Assembly (NCBI GenBank): GCA_965284565.1
Contig: OZ260100.1
Location: 3,038,001-3,102,000 of the forward strand
Direction: 5' to 3'
Source: BRH-c54 sp965284565
GTDB lineage: Bacteria; Bacteroidota; Bacteroidia; Flavobacteriales_E; Vicingaceae
DNA length: 64,000 nt
The notes under the pieces are model-generated. The model was not told where the DNA came from and did no database searches. It was given only the letters and a program-made list of their open reading frames with translations. Positions 9,065-18,595 of the stretch are shown here, one piece after another (the first letter of the stretch is position 1; each line of letters opens with the position of its first letter). The position numbers and the translations under genes are program-made.

Positions 9065-9123
9065 CTGGTAAAATAAAAAAAGAGGATATTATAAAAAATA
9101 ATCCTCTTTGTAAAGTTCACAAA

Positions 9124-10071
9124 TTAGCCTTTAAGTTTTTTAACTGCTGCTATCATTTTAGGCACTACTTCAAAAGCATCTCCTACAATACCGTAATCAG
9201 CAGCTTTAAAGAAAGGAGCTTCAGGGTCTGTATTAATAACTACTATAGTTTTACTTCCGTTTACTCCTGCTAAATGTTGTATAGCTCCAGAAATTCCAAC
9301 GGCTATATATAAATTTGGTCTAATAGCAATTCCTGTTTGTCCAACATGTTCGTGGTGAGGTCTCCAACCAATATCAGCCACAGGTCTTGAACAAGCTGTA
9401 GCAGCTCCTAATTCTGTTGCCAATTCTTCAATCATTCCCCAATTTTCAGGTCCTTTTAATCCTCTACCTGCTGAAACTACGATATCTGCTTCTGTTAATG
9501 AAAGTTCTGTTGAAGCTTTTTTAACTTCTTTTACCGTTAATCTTGTTGCTGGTATTTCACAAGCAAAATTTTCTACTGCAACACTTCCTTCACCAATTTC
9601 TTTATCTACTGAATTAGGTAAAACAGAAATTATTTTTATTGCTGTTTTTATTTCTACATCTGCAAAAGCTTTTCCTGAAAAAACTGTTTTTCTTACTGTA
9701 TTTCCTTCAGGAAGTGCTACTGCACCTGTAACTAATCCTGCATCTAACTTAGCTGCCAACATAGGAGCGGTTGCTTTCCCTGAGTAATCATGAGGAAATA
9801 TAATTGTTGTTGCATTTTCTTTGGTTACAGCTTGAGCAATAATTGCTGCATTTCTTTGTGGATCGAAATTATTTAACGCTGCATTATTTACATGTAAAAC
9901 TTTAGTAATACCATAAGCTCCAAGCTTATCAATATCACTAGCTTCACCAAGAACAATTGCGGTAGCTGTTTTACCTTCTTTTTTGGCTAATAAAGCACCG
10001 TAATTAGCTGCCTCAAAAGCATTTTTTGTAAGTGTTCCATCTGCGGAATCTGTATATATTAAAACTGACAT
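9124..10071 (-). CDS. etfA: Electron transfer flavoprotein subunit alpha
   Basis: 315 aa. The C-terminal FAD-binding half is clear: GRGLKGPENWGMIEELA, then ACSRPVADIGWRPHHEHVGQTG and ISGAIQHLAGVNGSKTIVVIN. With EtfB it accepts electrons from acyl-CoA and other dehydrogenases and passes them to the quinone pool through ETF:quinone oxidoreductase. It follows etfB by 41 nt on the same strand, giving the usual etfB-etfA order. Confidence 0.95.
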   Translation of the reverse strand: MSVLIYTDSADGTLTKNAFEAANYGALLAKKEGKTATAIVLGEASDIDKLGAYGITKVLHVNNAALNNFDPQRNAAIIAQAVTKENATTIIFPHDYSGKATAPMLAAKLDAGLVTGAVALPEGNTVRKTVFSGKAFADVEIKTAIKIISVLPNSVDKEIGEGSVAVENFACEIPATRLTVKEVKKASTELSLTEADIVVSAGRGLKGPENWGMIEELATELGAATACSRPVADIGWRPHHEHVGQTGIAIRPNLYIAVGISGAIQHLAGVNGSKTIVVINTDPEAPFFKAADYGIVGDAFEVVPKMIAAVKKLKG

Positions 10072-10112
10072 ATCTCTTTAATCTATTAAGTATTAATTTG
10101 TTTAATTGTTTT

Positions 10113-10853
10113 TTAAATAGCTTTTGCTTCGTTATGTAGCAAATCTATTAATTGCTCAACATTATCTGCATCTACATATTTACACCCTGTTTTAGCAGGA
10201 GGTAACGAAAAACTTTTTATTTCAGTAGCGTTAGTAGCATCTGTAGCAGCAACAACATTTAATGGTTTTGTTCTTGCAGCCATAATTCCTCTCATATTTG
10301 GAATACGAGCTTCTGCCATTCCTTTAGCAGCACTTAGTACAAAAGGAGTTGATGTTTCTAATACTTCTACTCCACCCTCAATCTCTCTTTCAATAGTTGC
10401 GGTTGTTCCATTCATATCTAACTTACTAGCTAACGATATATAAGGCATGTCTAAAATTGCTGCAACCATCCCTCCCACTTGAGAACCATTGTAATCTATT
10501 GTTTCTTTTCCTAACAATACCATGTCTGCATTATTCTCTTTTACATAATTGGCTATTTGTTTAGCAACAAAAAGTGCATCTTGTGTTGGAGTATCAATTC
10601 TCACAGCATCATCAGCACCAATAGCTAACGCTTTTCTAATAATAGCATCATTAGAGGCATCTCCAACATTTAATACAGTAACACTTCCTCCGTTTGCTTC
10701 TTTCAATTCTAAAGCCCTTACTAAGGCATACCATTCATCATAAGGATTAACAATAAATTGCACTCCATTTTCATCAAATTTTGAATTACCATCGGCAAAT
10801 GCAATTTTTGATGTGGTATCTGGAGCTTTACTAATACACACAATTATTTTCAT
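10113..10853 (-). CDS. etfB: Electron transfer flavoprotein subunit beta
   Basis: 246 aa, starting MKIIVCISKAPDTTSKIAFADG. The AMP-binding subunit signature is seen: DLVLLGKETIDYNGSQVGG-like segment (here ADMVLLGKETIDYNGSQVGGM split across residues 134-154) and LSAAKGMAEARIPNMRGIMAA. It pairs with EtfA encoded next. Transcription probably starts in the 164-nt gap before it (10854-11017), where nothing else was seen. Its product and EtfA fit the 2,4-dienoyl-CoA reductase-like SDR at 54983 in a fatty acid oxidation context. Confidence 0.95.
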   Translation of the reverse strand: MKIIVCISKAPDTTSKIAFADGNSKFDENGVQFIVNPYDEWYALVRALELKEANGGSVTVLNVGDASNDAIIRKALAIGADDAVRIDTPTQDALFVAKQIANYVKENNADMVLLGKETIDYNGSQVGGMVAAILDMPYISLASKLDMNGTTATIEREIEGGVEVLETSTPFVLSAAKGMAEARIPNMRGIMAARTKPLNVVAATDATNATEIKSFSLPPAKTGCKYVDADNVEQLIDLLHNEAKAI

Positions 10854-11017
10854 TATCTATTCTTTAAAAAATTTATATATTAATTTATTTCTAAAATTCA
10901 AGTTACGAAAGTAAGCATTATCAACTTAAAATAAAATGACTTTTAAATACAAAAAACAAGAATTTATTAAAAACTTATTAATTTAAATTTAGTTAGCATG
11001 TCATTTTAAGCTTTCAA

Positions 11018-11881
11018 TCAGGTTAATACTGCTTTAACCATTCTATTTTTATTATTAATATCTTTAATTATCTCAACCTTTTTAAAACCTTTTTTGTTGA
11101 AAAGTGAAGCTACTTCATCTCCAAATTGCTCATTTATTTCCACATATAAAGTTCCATTTTCAGTAAGGTGTTTAACAGCAATGTCTGCAATTTTATCATA
11201 AAAAAGTAATGGACTTTCGTTGGGTACAAACAAGGCTAAATGCGGCTCAAAATCTAACACATTAATATGCATTTGAGTTTTCTCATTATGAGTAATGTAT
11301 GGTGGGTTGCTTACTATTATATCAAATTTTGCATCATTTTTTGTAACCGATAAAACATCTACTTTGTTTACATTTATTTTCAAATTTAAACTCTTGGTAT
11401 TTTTATGAATTACCTCAATAGCTTCATCAGAAACATCCCAAGCTGTTACAGTTGTATTTTTTAAATGATGTTTTAAACTCAATGCAATACAACCACTACC
11501 ACTTCCAATATCAAGAATGTTTTTAGGTGGATTTTCATCGTAATCATTAATAATTAACTGAACCAATTCTTCGGTTTCTGGTCGGGGAATAAGTACATGT
11601 TCGTTAACAAAAAAAGACAACCCAAAAAATTCCCACTCACCAATAATGTAGGCTAAAGGCTTATGTTTTTTTAAATCCTTTACCCCATAAATCACTAATA
11701 ATAAGTCCGATTCGGAAAGTTTCCTATCCTGGTACAATAAAAAATCTGTTCTTGTTACTCCAAAATAATGCTCAAAAAAAATATAAAGCATACTATCCAC
11801 TTCATTTTTATCATAAAAAGAAGCCAATTCTTTTTTAAAATAAGCCACAGCACTACCTAATTCATTAGAAGAAATCTTCAT
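11018..11881 (-). CDS. prmC: Peptide chain release factor N5-glutamine methyltransferase
   Basis: About 287 aa. The SAM-binding motif DIGSGSGCIALSL and the catalytic NPPY (in IVSNPPYITHNEK) identify the HemK/PrmC family, which methylates the GGQ glutamine of release factors. The N-terminal helical domain (FEHYFGVTRTDFLLY) that binds the release factor is present, as is LIPRPETEELV. The frame opens at 11887 (MTM); I prefer the ATG at 11881 (MKISSNEL). It is divergent from the TPR gene at 11964, with an 82-nt gap. Confidence 0.92.
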   Translation of the reverse strand: MKISSNELGSAVAYFKKELASFYDKNEVDSMLYIFFEHYFGVTRTDFLLYQDRKLSESDLLLVIYGVKDLKKHKPLAYIIGEWEFFGLSFFVNEHVLIPRPETEELVQLIINDYDENPPKNILDIGSGSGCIALSLKHHLKNTTVTAWDVSDEAIEVIHKNTKSLNLKINVNKVDVLSVTKNDAKFDIIVSNPPYITHNEKTQMHINVLDFEPHLALFVPNESPLLFYDKIADIAVKHLTENGTLYVEINEQFGDEVASLFNKKGFKKVEIIKDINNKNRMVKAVLT

Positions 11882-11963
11882 TGTCATTATTTTTTTGTAA
11901 AATTGGCATAATTATTATAATTTTAGCTACTTATTTTTACAAAACTCTTAAACCATAATGTAT

Positions 11964-13022
11964 ATGAAAAAAATGAAACTATTTATTCCACTTACTTTTA
12001 TATTACTATCGACTAATATAATCGCACAGGATGTTGTTGTTGGTGATACATCAGCACTTTCAGAAGGCAAAGCAATGGAAATCTATAATCTTGGAATTAA
12101 CCAAGCAAACAGTCAAAACTTAAATGGTGCTATTGAAAGTTTTACCCAAGCTATTGAGCTTTCTCCAAATTTCGAGAAAGCCTATTTTAACAGAGGTTCT
12201 GTAAAGTTTCAATTAAAAGAGTATAAAAATGCTATTGCTGATTTCGACAAAGTTGTTGAAATAAATCCTGACTCCAATAATGCTCATTTCTTAAGAGGTC
12301 GTTCTTATTACGAATTAGGTAATTCAGAAGCTGCATTAAAAGATTTTAACCGAGCCACAGAAATTGACCCTACCAATGCTGATGCTTATTATTATAAAGG
12401 AACCATTTATTTTCTTGACAATAAATTTAAAGAAGCCATTGCCGAATACGATAATGCGATAAAAAACAAACCAGACTATGCTTATGCTTTTAATGATAGA
12501 GGAAGTGCTAAAAAACAACTAAACGACATTAAAGGTGCTATTAGAGATTATGAAAAAGCATTAATGGTTGATGGAAAACTAAGTTTTGTTCACAACAACC
12601 TAGGTAGTGCTTACAGAGCTAATAATGAATTCGAATTAGCTATAAAAAGTTATTCAAAAGCTATTTTCTTAAACGAAAATTATTTTATTGCTTACAATAA
12701 CAGAGGTTTGGCAAAACTTGAAAAAGGTGATTATAAAGATGCTATAAAAGATTTTGACGAAACCATAATGTTAAATCCAAAATATGCTTATGCTTTTAAT
12801 AATAGAGCTTCTGCTAAATATAAATTAAAAGATTATGAAGGAGCTGTAGCAGATTGCGACAAAGCCATTTCTTTAAATAATAATTATGCAGCTGCTTATC
12901 TTAACAGAGGTATTGCTTACGAAATGCTACGAAAAGAAGATAAAGCTTGCGAAGATTGGAACAAAGCAGCTGAGCTAGGATTAAAAAATGGCAAAGCCTT
13001 TTCTCAACAAATTTGTAATTAA
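11964..13022 (+). CDS. Secreted TPR-repeat protein
   Basis: About 352 aa. A signal peptide (MKKMKLFIPLTFILLS, cleaved near TNIIAQ) is followed by about eight tandem TPR units, recognisable by the repeated pattern A(I/L)xxF(D/N)xA(I/T)ExxP and AYxxRGxAKxxLxDYxxAI. TPR arrays bind partner proteins; here the site is periplasm or outer membrane. The frame also has an ATG at 11958. The gene ends 53 nt before the PorE-like gene, suggesting co-transcription and perhaps a shared envelope function. The exact partner is unknown. Confidence 0.8.
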   Translation: MKKMKLFIPLTFILLSTNIIAQDVVVGDTSALSEGKAMEIYNLGINQANSQNLNGAIESFTQAIELSPNFEKAYFNRGSVKFQLKEYKNAIADFDKVVEINPDSNNAHFLRGRSYYELGNSEAALKDFNRATEIDPTNADAYYYKGTIYFLDNKFKEAIAEYDNAIKNKPDYAYAFNDRGSAKKQLNDIKGAIRDYEKALMVDGKLSFVHNNLGSAYRANNEFELAIKSYSKAIFLNENYFIAYNNRGLAKLEKGDYKDAIKDFDETIMLNPKYAYAFNNRASAKYKLKDYEGAVADCDKAISLNNNYAAAYLNRGIAYEMLRKEDKACEDWNKAAELGLKNGKAFSQQICN

Positions 13023-13075
13023 TCCAACCTAATCAAAACTCATTTTTTTATAACAAACAATAAAATACCTAACAT

Positions 13076-15211
13076 ATGAAATATATATTTATCAGTCTAT
13101 TAGTTGCTATTTTTTCTTTAAATGTAAAAGCACAACAAGACACTCCTTTTGATAAAAAACTATTTAAAGAACAAAAAGATGCTTTTAAAGAAGCCGAAGA
13201 AAATCTTAAAATAGGTGAAAAAACTTTTACTTTAATGTCACCAGAATATATGGATGAAAATACTTCCGATTATAAAATAAGGGTTAGCTACTACAAAGAG
13301 TCATTACCATTTTTAGTAAAAGCTAATAATTTTAATCCAAATAATTCTCAACTAAATTATAAAATTGGGAGATGTTACTTAGTCTCTTCTGTTTATAAGG
13401 AAGAAAGTGTTCCTCACTTAGAAAAAGCTTTAAAGCTAAACCCTAATGTAGCTCCAGATATTCATTATCACTTAGGAAGAGCTTACCACATTACTATGGA
13501 TTTTGACAAAGCTATAGCTGCTTTTGAAAAACACAAAGCTGTTGCTAGTAAAAACCCTGTTGAACTGGAAGATGTTGTAAGAAGAATAGAACAATGCAAA
13601 ACCGCCAAAGAACTAGTTGCAAAACCTGTTAGGGTTTTTATCGATAATTTAGGAGGTGTTGTTAACTCAAAATATCCTGAATATGGTGCAATAATTAATG
13701 CTGATGAATCTGTAATGATGTTTACATCTAGAAGAAATACCACTACTGGTGGAGGTATAGATCTTGGTTTAAATGAATATTTCGAAGATATTTATATCTC
13801 TAAAAAAATGAATGGCAGATGGTCTTCTCCTGAAAACTTGGGAAGCCCTGTAAATACAGACGAACATGACGCTACTGTTGCTGTTGCTCCTGATGCTCAA
13901 AGCATGATAATTTATATTGATGATAAAGGAGATGGAAATCTATACGAAACCAAATTAATTGGTTCTTCTTGGTCAAAACCAAAAAAGATGAATAAAAACA
14001 TCAATACCAAATACCATGAGTCTTCAGCAAGTTACTCTAGTGATGGTAAAACACTTTATTTTGTAAGCAGCAAGCCTGATGGTAGTTTTGGTAATAGAGA
14101 TATTTATGTTACCAATTGGGATGAAAAACTACAAGATTGGGGGCCAGCTCAAAACTTAGGACCAACCATAAACACCAAATACCAAGAAGAGTCTGTTTTA
14201 ATTCACCCTGATGGCAAAACACTTTATTTCTCTTCTCAAGGACATAAAAGTATGGGCGGTTACGATATTTTTGTTTCAGAAAAACAAGCCAATGGAAGTT
14301 GGAGCGAACCTAAAAATATTGGCTACCCTATTAATACTGTTGATGATGACGTATTCTTTATTATTAACTCAAGTGGTAGAAGAGGTTATTATTCTTCATT
14401 CAAGTCTGATGGATATGGTGAAAAAGATATTTATATGATTACTTTCTTAGGTCCAGAAAAACCGATGCAAATTAGCTCTGAAGACAATTTATTAGCCTCT
14501 ATTGCTAAACCAGTAAGTGAAAAAGTAATTGAAAAAGCAGTAAACACTGATGCTAAAAAAATTACTATCCTTAAAGGGGTTATTAGTGATGAGAAAACCA
14601 AACAACCACTTGGCGCAAGTATCGAGTTAATTGATGTAGAAGCCAACGTTACCTTAGCCACCTTTGAATCAAATGAAACTACAGGTAAATATTTAGTTTC
14701 CCTACCTTCAGGGAAAAACTATGGTTTGATTATTAGAAAAGAAAGTTATTTATTCCACTCAGAGAACTTTAATATTCCTGAATCTGCAGCTTACCAAGAA
14801 GTAGAAAGAAATATTGAACTTAAGAAAATTGATATCGGAAGTATCATTGTCTTGAAAAACATTTTCTACGATTACAATAAAGCTACGCTTAGAGATGCCT
14901 CTAAAAATGAGTTAGATCGTTTGGTTAAATTGCTTAATGAAAATCCAACCATTAAAATTGAGCTTTCTGCACATACCGATTCTAGAGGTGGAGATAAATA
15001 CAATGAAGACTTATCTCAAAAAAGAGCTCAATCTTGTGTAGATTATTTGGTTAAAAATGGAATTGCTGCCGACAGATTAGTTACTAAAGGTTACGGAGAA
15101 TCTCGTTTGGTAATTACTGATGCAGAAATTGCTAAACTTAAGTTTGAAGAAGACAAAGAAGCTGCTCACCAAGAAAACAGAAGAACAGAGTTTAAGATTT
15201 TGAGCAAGTAA
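13076..15211 (+). CDS. PorE-like protein: TPR, PD40 propeller, CRD and OmpA C-terminal domain
   Basis: 711 aa. Order of parts: signal peptide (MKYIFISLLVAIFSLNVKAQ); TPR-like region at about 40-170; WD40-like/PD40 beta-propeller at about 185-455 (repeats such as SSDGKTLYFVSSKPDG and HPDGKTLYFSSQGHKSMGGYDI); a carboxypeptidase-regulatory-like fold at about 500-580 (KGVISDEKTKQPLGASIEL); and an OmpA peptidoglycan-binding domain at about 595-711 (SAHTDSRGGDKYNEDLSQKRA). This is the architecture of PorE, a type IX secretion accessory protein anchoring the machinery to peptidoglycan. Paralogues with other roles are common, so PorE itself is an inference. Confidence 0.85.
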   Translation: MKYIFISLLVAIFSLNVKAQQDTPFDKKLFKEQKDAFKEAEENLKIGEKTFTLMSPEYMDENTSDYKIRVSYYKESLPFLVKANNFNPNNSQLNYKIGRCYLVSSVYKEESVPHLEKALKLNPNVAPDIHYHLGRAYHITMDFDKAIAAFEKHKAVASKNPVELEDVVRRIEQCKTAKELVAKPVRVFIDNLGGVVNSKYPEYGAIINADESVMMFTSRRNTTTGGGIDLGLNEYFEDIYISKKMNGRWSSPENLGSPVNTDEHDATVAVAPDAQSMIIYIDDKGDGNLYETKLIGSSWSKPKKMNKNINTKYHESSASYSSDGKTLYFVSSKPDGSFGNRDIYVTNWDEKLQDWGPAQNLGPTINTKYQEESVLIHPDGKTLYFSSQGHKSMGGYDIFVSEKQANGSWSEPKNIGYPINTVDDDVFFIINSSGRRGYYSSFKSDGYGEKDIYMITFLGPEKPMQISSEDNLLASIAKPVSEKVIEKAVNTDAKKITILKGVISDEKTKQPLGASIELIDVEANVTLATFESNETTGKYLVSLPSGKNYGLIIRKESYLFHSENFNIPESAAYQEVERNIELKKIDIGSIIVLKNIFYDYNKATLRDASKNELDRLVKLLNENPTIKIELSAHTDSRGGDKYNEDLSQKRAQSCVDYLVKNGIAADRLVTKGYGESRLVITDAEIAKLKFEEDKEAAHQENRRTEFKILSK

Positions 15212-15323
15212 GCTAGTTTAAATAGTTTATAAGGTTATGAGTTTATTTGTTTAGTTTTTCTTCTAAACTTATCCTCTATTAAACTTCTAAACTAAGTTCC
15301 TTTCTGTCTTATTGTCATAAAAT

Positions 15324-15362
15324 TGTCAGCCATTAATCGGTAAATTCGGTTAATGGCTGACA
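15324..15362. promoter_or_regulatory. 13-bp perfect inverted repeat upstream of dnaK
   Basis: Arms TGTCAGCCATTAA (15324-15336) and TTAATGGCTGACA (15350-15362) pair perfectly around a 13-nt loop. The left arm overlaps a direct repeat ATTGTCA at 15311-15317 and 15322-15328, spaced 11 nt. No T-run follows, so a terminator for the preceding gene is less likely than an operator for dnaK. It is not a CIRCE element (TTAGCACTC-N9-GAGTGCTAA). Confidence 0.6.
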
Positions 15363-15392
15363 TATTTTCAAGAAAATGCTATTAAAACCCAA

Positions 15393-15408
15393 TGGCATAT
15401 CCTTTGAC
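15393..15408 (+). promoter_or_regulatory. Sigma54-like -24/-12 candidate for dnaK
   Basis: TGGCATATCCTTTGAC has GG and GA separated by 10 nt, close to the sigma54 consensus TGGCAC-N5-TTGC but with GA in place of the conserved GC. It lies 46 nt before the dnaK start, with the palindrome 31 nt upstream. It may instead be a heat-shock element peculiar to this phylum. Confidence 0.3.
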
Positions 15409-15453
15409 TATTCCTTTTCGAAAATAATTTTTTAAACTAATAAAACAAATATC

Positions 15454-17376
15454 ATGAGTAAAATAATAGGAATAGACTTAGGAACAACCAATTCATGTGT
15501 TTCTGTAATGGAAGGAAATGAACCAGTTGTTATCCCTAATGCTGAAGGAAAAAGAACTACCCCTTCTATTGTTGCTTTTTTAGAAGGTGGAGAAAGAACT
15601 GTTGGAGACTCTGCTAAAAGACAAGCTATTACCAACCCAACTAAAACCATATCTTCTATTAAAAGATTTATGGGTAATTCATTCGATCAAGTAGCTAGCG
15701 AAATTAAAAGAGCTTCTTACGAAGTGGTAAAAGGAGACAACAATACACCAAGAGTAAAAATTGACGACAGGTTATATACGCCACAAGAAATTTCTGCAAT
15801 GGTTCTTCAAAAAATGAAGAAAACTGCCGAAGATTACTTAGGACAATCTGTTGCTGAAGCAGTAATTACTGTACCTGCTTACTTTAACGATGCACAACGT
15901 CAGGCTACAAAAGAAGCTGGAGAAATTGCAGGATTAAAAGTAAAAAGAATCATTAACGAGCCTACTGCAGCTGCTTTAGCTTACGGTTTAGATAAAAAAT
16001 CTCAAGACATGAAAATTGTTGTGTTTGACTGTGGTGGTGGAACGCATGATGTTTCTATTCTTGAATTAGGTGACGGTGTTTTTGAAGTAAAATCTACTGA
16101 TGGAGATACTCACCTTGGTGGTGATGATTTTGACCAAGTAATCATAGATTGGTTGGCAGATGAGTTTAATACTGCTGAAGGTATCGATTTGAGAAATGAC
16201 CCAATGGCATTACAACGTTTAAAAGAAGCTGCTGAAAAAGCTAAAGTAGAACTTTCTAGTACTAGCTCTACAGAAATTAACTTGCCTTACGTTACTGCAA
16301 CTGCTTCAGGACCTAAACACTTGGTAAAAACCTTATCGAGAGCTAAGTTTGAGCAATTGGCAGACGAATTAATTAAAAGAACTATTGAGCCTTGTAAAAC
16401 TGCCCTTAAAAGTGCAGGTTACAGTGCAAAAGATATCAACGAAGTAATTTTAGTTGGTGGTTCTACAAGAATACCTGCTATACAAGAAGCAGTAAAATCA
16501 TTCTTCGGAAAAGAGCCTTCTAAAGGAGTAAACCCTGATGAAGTAGTTGCTATTGGTGCAGCTATTCAAGGTGGTGTTTTAACCGGAGAAGTTAAAGATG
16601 TATTATTGTTGGATGTTACTCCCCTATCTTTAGGAATTGAAACTATGGGTGGTGTATTAACTAGATTAATTGAAGCCAACACTACTATACCAACTAAAAA
16701 ATCAGAAACTTTCTCTACAGCTTCTGACAACCAACCAGCGGTAGATATCCATGTATTACAAGGAGAAAGACCAATGGCTGCTGATAACAAATCTTTAGGA
16801 AGATTTCAATTGACTGACATTCCACCAGCACCAAGAGGCGTACCTCAAATTGAAGTAACTTTTGATATTGATGCTAACGGAATAATGAACATTTCTGCTA
16901 AAGATAAAGCTACTGGTAAAGAGCAAAGCATTAGAATTGAAGCTTCTTCAGGCTTAAGCGAAGATGAAATAGCAAGAATGAAACGTGAGGCTGAAGAAAA
17001 TGCTGATTCTGATAAAAAAGCGAAAGAAATTGCTGAAACAATGAATCAAGCAGATAGCTTAATCTTCCAAACAGAAAAACAATTGAAAGATTATGGCGAC
17101 AAATTGCCGGCTGACAAAAAGCAACCTATTGAAGAGGCATTAGCTGAATTGAAAAAAGCACACGAAGCTAAAGATGTTGACGCTTGTAAAGCAGGAATTG
17201 AAAAACTAAATACTGTTTTCCAAGCTGCTTCTCAAGAGATGTACAACGCTCAGCAACAAGCTGGAGGAGCAGAAGGCGCTGAAGGTGCTGGAAATACTTC
17301 TGGTGAAAATGGTAGCGATGAAGTTACCGATGTTGACTTTGAAGAAGTAACTGACGCTGACGATAACAACAAATAA
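15454..17376 (+). CDS. dnaK: Molecular chaperone DnaK (Hsp70)
   Basis: 640 aa, full length. ATPase-domain signatures IGIDLGTTNSCVSVMEG, VFDCGGGTHDVSILELG and VILVGGSTRIPAIQEAV are present, followed by the substrate-binding domain (VTPLSLGIETMGG) and a helical lid with an acidic tail (SDEVTDVDFEEVTDADD). It folds and protects proteins in the cytoplasm with DnaJ and GrpE, neither of which is in this window. One detail: the phosphate-binding loop has GGGTHD where most have GGGTFD. It is transcribed alone and closed by a terminator. Confidence 0.97.
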   Translation: MSKIIGIDLGTTNSCVSVMEGNEPVVIPNAEGKRTTPSIVAFLEGGERTVGDSAKRQAITNPTKTISSIKRFMGNSFDQVASEIKRASYEVVKGDNNTPRVKIDDRLYTPQEISAMVLQKMKKTAEDYLGQSVAEAVITVPAYFNDAQRQATKEAGEIAGLKVKRIINEPTAAALAYGLDKKSQDMKIVVFDCGGGTHDVSILELGDGVFEVKSTDGDTHLGGDDFDQVIIDWLADEFNTAEGIDLRNDPMALQRLKEAAEKAKVELSSTSSTEINLPYVTATASGPKHLVKTLSRAKFEQLADELIKRTIEPCKTALKSAGYSAKDINEVILVGGSTRIPAIQEAVKSFFGKEPSKGVNPDEVVAIGAAIQGGVLTGEVKDVLLLDVTPLSLGIETMGGVLTRLIEANTTIPTKKSETFSTASDNQPAVDIHVLQGERPMAADNKSLGRFQLTDIPPAPRGVPQIEVTFDIDANGIMNISAKDKATGKEQSIRIEASSGLSEDEIARMKREAEENADSDKKAKEIAETMNQADSLIFQTEKQLKDYGDKLPADKKQPIEEALAELKKAHEAKDVDACKAGIEKLNTVFQAASQEMYNAQQQAGGAEGAEGAGNTSGENGSDEVTDVDFEEVTDADDNNK

Positions 17377-17400
17377 TTTTTTATAATAAATAGTTAATCT

Positions 17401-17436
17401 AAAATCCCTGTTAAGCAATTAGCAGGGATTTTTTTG
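17401..17436 (+). terminator. Intrinsic terminator of dnaK
   Basis: AAAATCCCTG (17401-17410) pairs with CAGGGATTTT (17423-17432), followed by a T-run. It lies 24 nt after the dnaK stop. Confidence 0.8.
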
Positions 17437-17459
17437 TATCAATAGTTATTAACATCTAA

Positions 17460-17489
17460 TTGATTAAGAAGCTGTTTTGGGTAAATTTG
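17460..17489 (+). promoter_or_regulatory. TTG-N19-TAAATTTG promoter for the 17505 gene
   Basis: TTG at 17460-17462 and TAAATTTG at 17482-17489 with 19 nt between fit the Bacteroidota -33/-7 promoter, 15 nt before the ATG at 17505. Confidence 0.5.
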
Positions 17490-17504
17490 GAAGAAAAATA
17501 AGTT

Positions 17505-18527
17505 ATGAGTGATAAATCACTAAGAGAACAATTTATTGAGCGGGTTAATGAAATAATAAGTACGCCAATAGAAGATTTAATAAAGAACTCCAAAGCAAAT
17601 GAAGCAAAGGGAATTCTTTTATATAACGAAATCAAACCTAAAATTCAGGAGTTAAAAGATTACCTGAATCAATTAAGCACTGAAAACCTCAATCAATTAC
17701 CTGATTCAAGATTTAATATCCTTAGTTCTAAATTAAAACCAATCTTCGATGAGTTAGACAAAATTCAAACAACAGACAAAGACCCAAATAGAACTGATTC
17801 ACAACAAAAGCACCCAATAATTCAGTTTTTCAACAATCCTGCAAATCATGATAATGGTCACTATGAGAGAGAAAAAGAAGATATTTGGAGAATAATTCTT
17901 GAAGCAATCACTCTAGAGAATCGTAAACTTCAAGATAGTTCTGTTGCTGTAAAAAAGGCTAAGGAATTAGATAGTGTTATCAAAAATGCAAAAGACTCTC
18001 AAGATGAGATAAATAAGGTTTTAAACTCTGCAAGAACTGAATTGTCAAAAGGTGGAGTAAGCGTACATTCTGATATATTTGGAAACCAAGCTAAGACACA
18101 TAAAACAAGTGCTGATAATTGGATAAAAAATGCTATCGGACTATTGATTAGTAATGCTATATTGGTTATTCTAATTTTAGTTTTGATTATATGGATTGTA
18201 GAAGATAAAACCTTAAGAATTGAGGTTGGTATATTTGGTGCTGCTTTAGTTTCTCTTGTGTCTTATGCAATTGTTTTATGTGTTAAGAATTTCTTTGCTG
18301 AAAAACATAACCAAAACGTAAATCAACATCGTGCTAACTGTTTAGGAACATATAACACGTTTATAGACTCCGCTGACGAGGAAAGAAAAGCTGCTGTGCT
18401 TATTCAAGCTACTACTACAATCTTTTCACATCAAAAATCTGGTTATTTAACGAAAGATACTGAAACAAATAATCCAAACCCAATAGTTGAAATTGTAAGA
18501 AAAGTAACTAATTCAAAATCAGATTAA
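17505..18527 (+). CDS. Two-TM coiled-coil protein of unknown function
   Basis: 340 aa. I do not recognise a named family. Residues 1-200 are hydrophilic and helical with coiled-coil character (long runs of K, E, N, Q and L, e.g. ELKDYLNQLSTENLNQLP). Two membrane segments follow at about 207-230 (AIGLLISNAILVILILVLII) and 235-257 (GIFGAALVSLVSYAIVLCV). The C-terminal part (GTYNTFIDSADEERKAAVLIQ, then IFSHQKSGYLT) has the look of a conserved cytoplasmic domain seen in many accessory membrane proteins. It has its own promoter after the dnaK terminator and is followed by a GC-rich palindrome and the AlbA_2 gene. Lateral acquisition is an inference from its isolation and neighbours. Confidence 0.7.
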   Translation: MSDKSLREQFIERVNEIISTPIEDLIKNSKANEAKGILLYNEIKPKIQELKDYLNQLSTENLNQLPDSRFNILSSKLKPIFDELDKIQTTDKDPNRTDSQQKHPIIQFFNNPANHDNGHYEREKEDIWRIILEAITLENRKLQDSSVAVKKAKELDSVIKNAKDSQDEINKVLNSARTELSKGGVSVHSDIFGNQAKTHKTSADNWIKNAIGLLISNAILVILILVLIIWIVEDKTLRIEVGIFGAALVSLVSYAIVLCVKNFFAEKHNQNVNQHRANCLGTYNTFIDSADEERKAAVLIQATTTIFSHQKSGYLTKDTETNNPNPIVEIVRKVTNSKSD

Positions 18528-18549
18528 AGCTTAAAATCCCCCTCCGCTG

Positions 18550-18595
18550 CCGCAAGCGTCCACGCTTGTGGTAAAGTAATAAATAATAAATTACT
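18550..18595. repeat. GC-rich extragenic palindrome plus adjoining AT-rich inverted repeat
   Basis: CCGCAAGCG (18550-18558) and CGCTTGTGG (18563-18571) form a 9-bp stem with one mismatch and a 4-nt loop; the site stands out in an AT-rich background. A second repeat, AGTAAT/ATTACT at 18575-18580 and 18590-18595, adjoins. It resembles repeated extragenic palindromes of Bacteroidota genomes, but only one copy is in this window. Confidence 0.5.
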
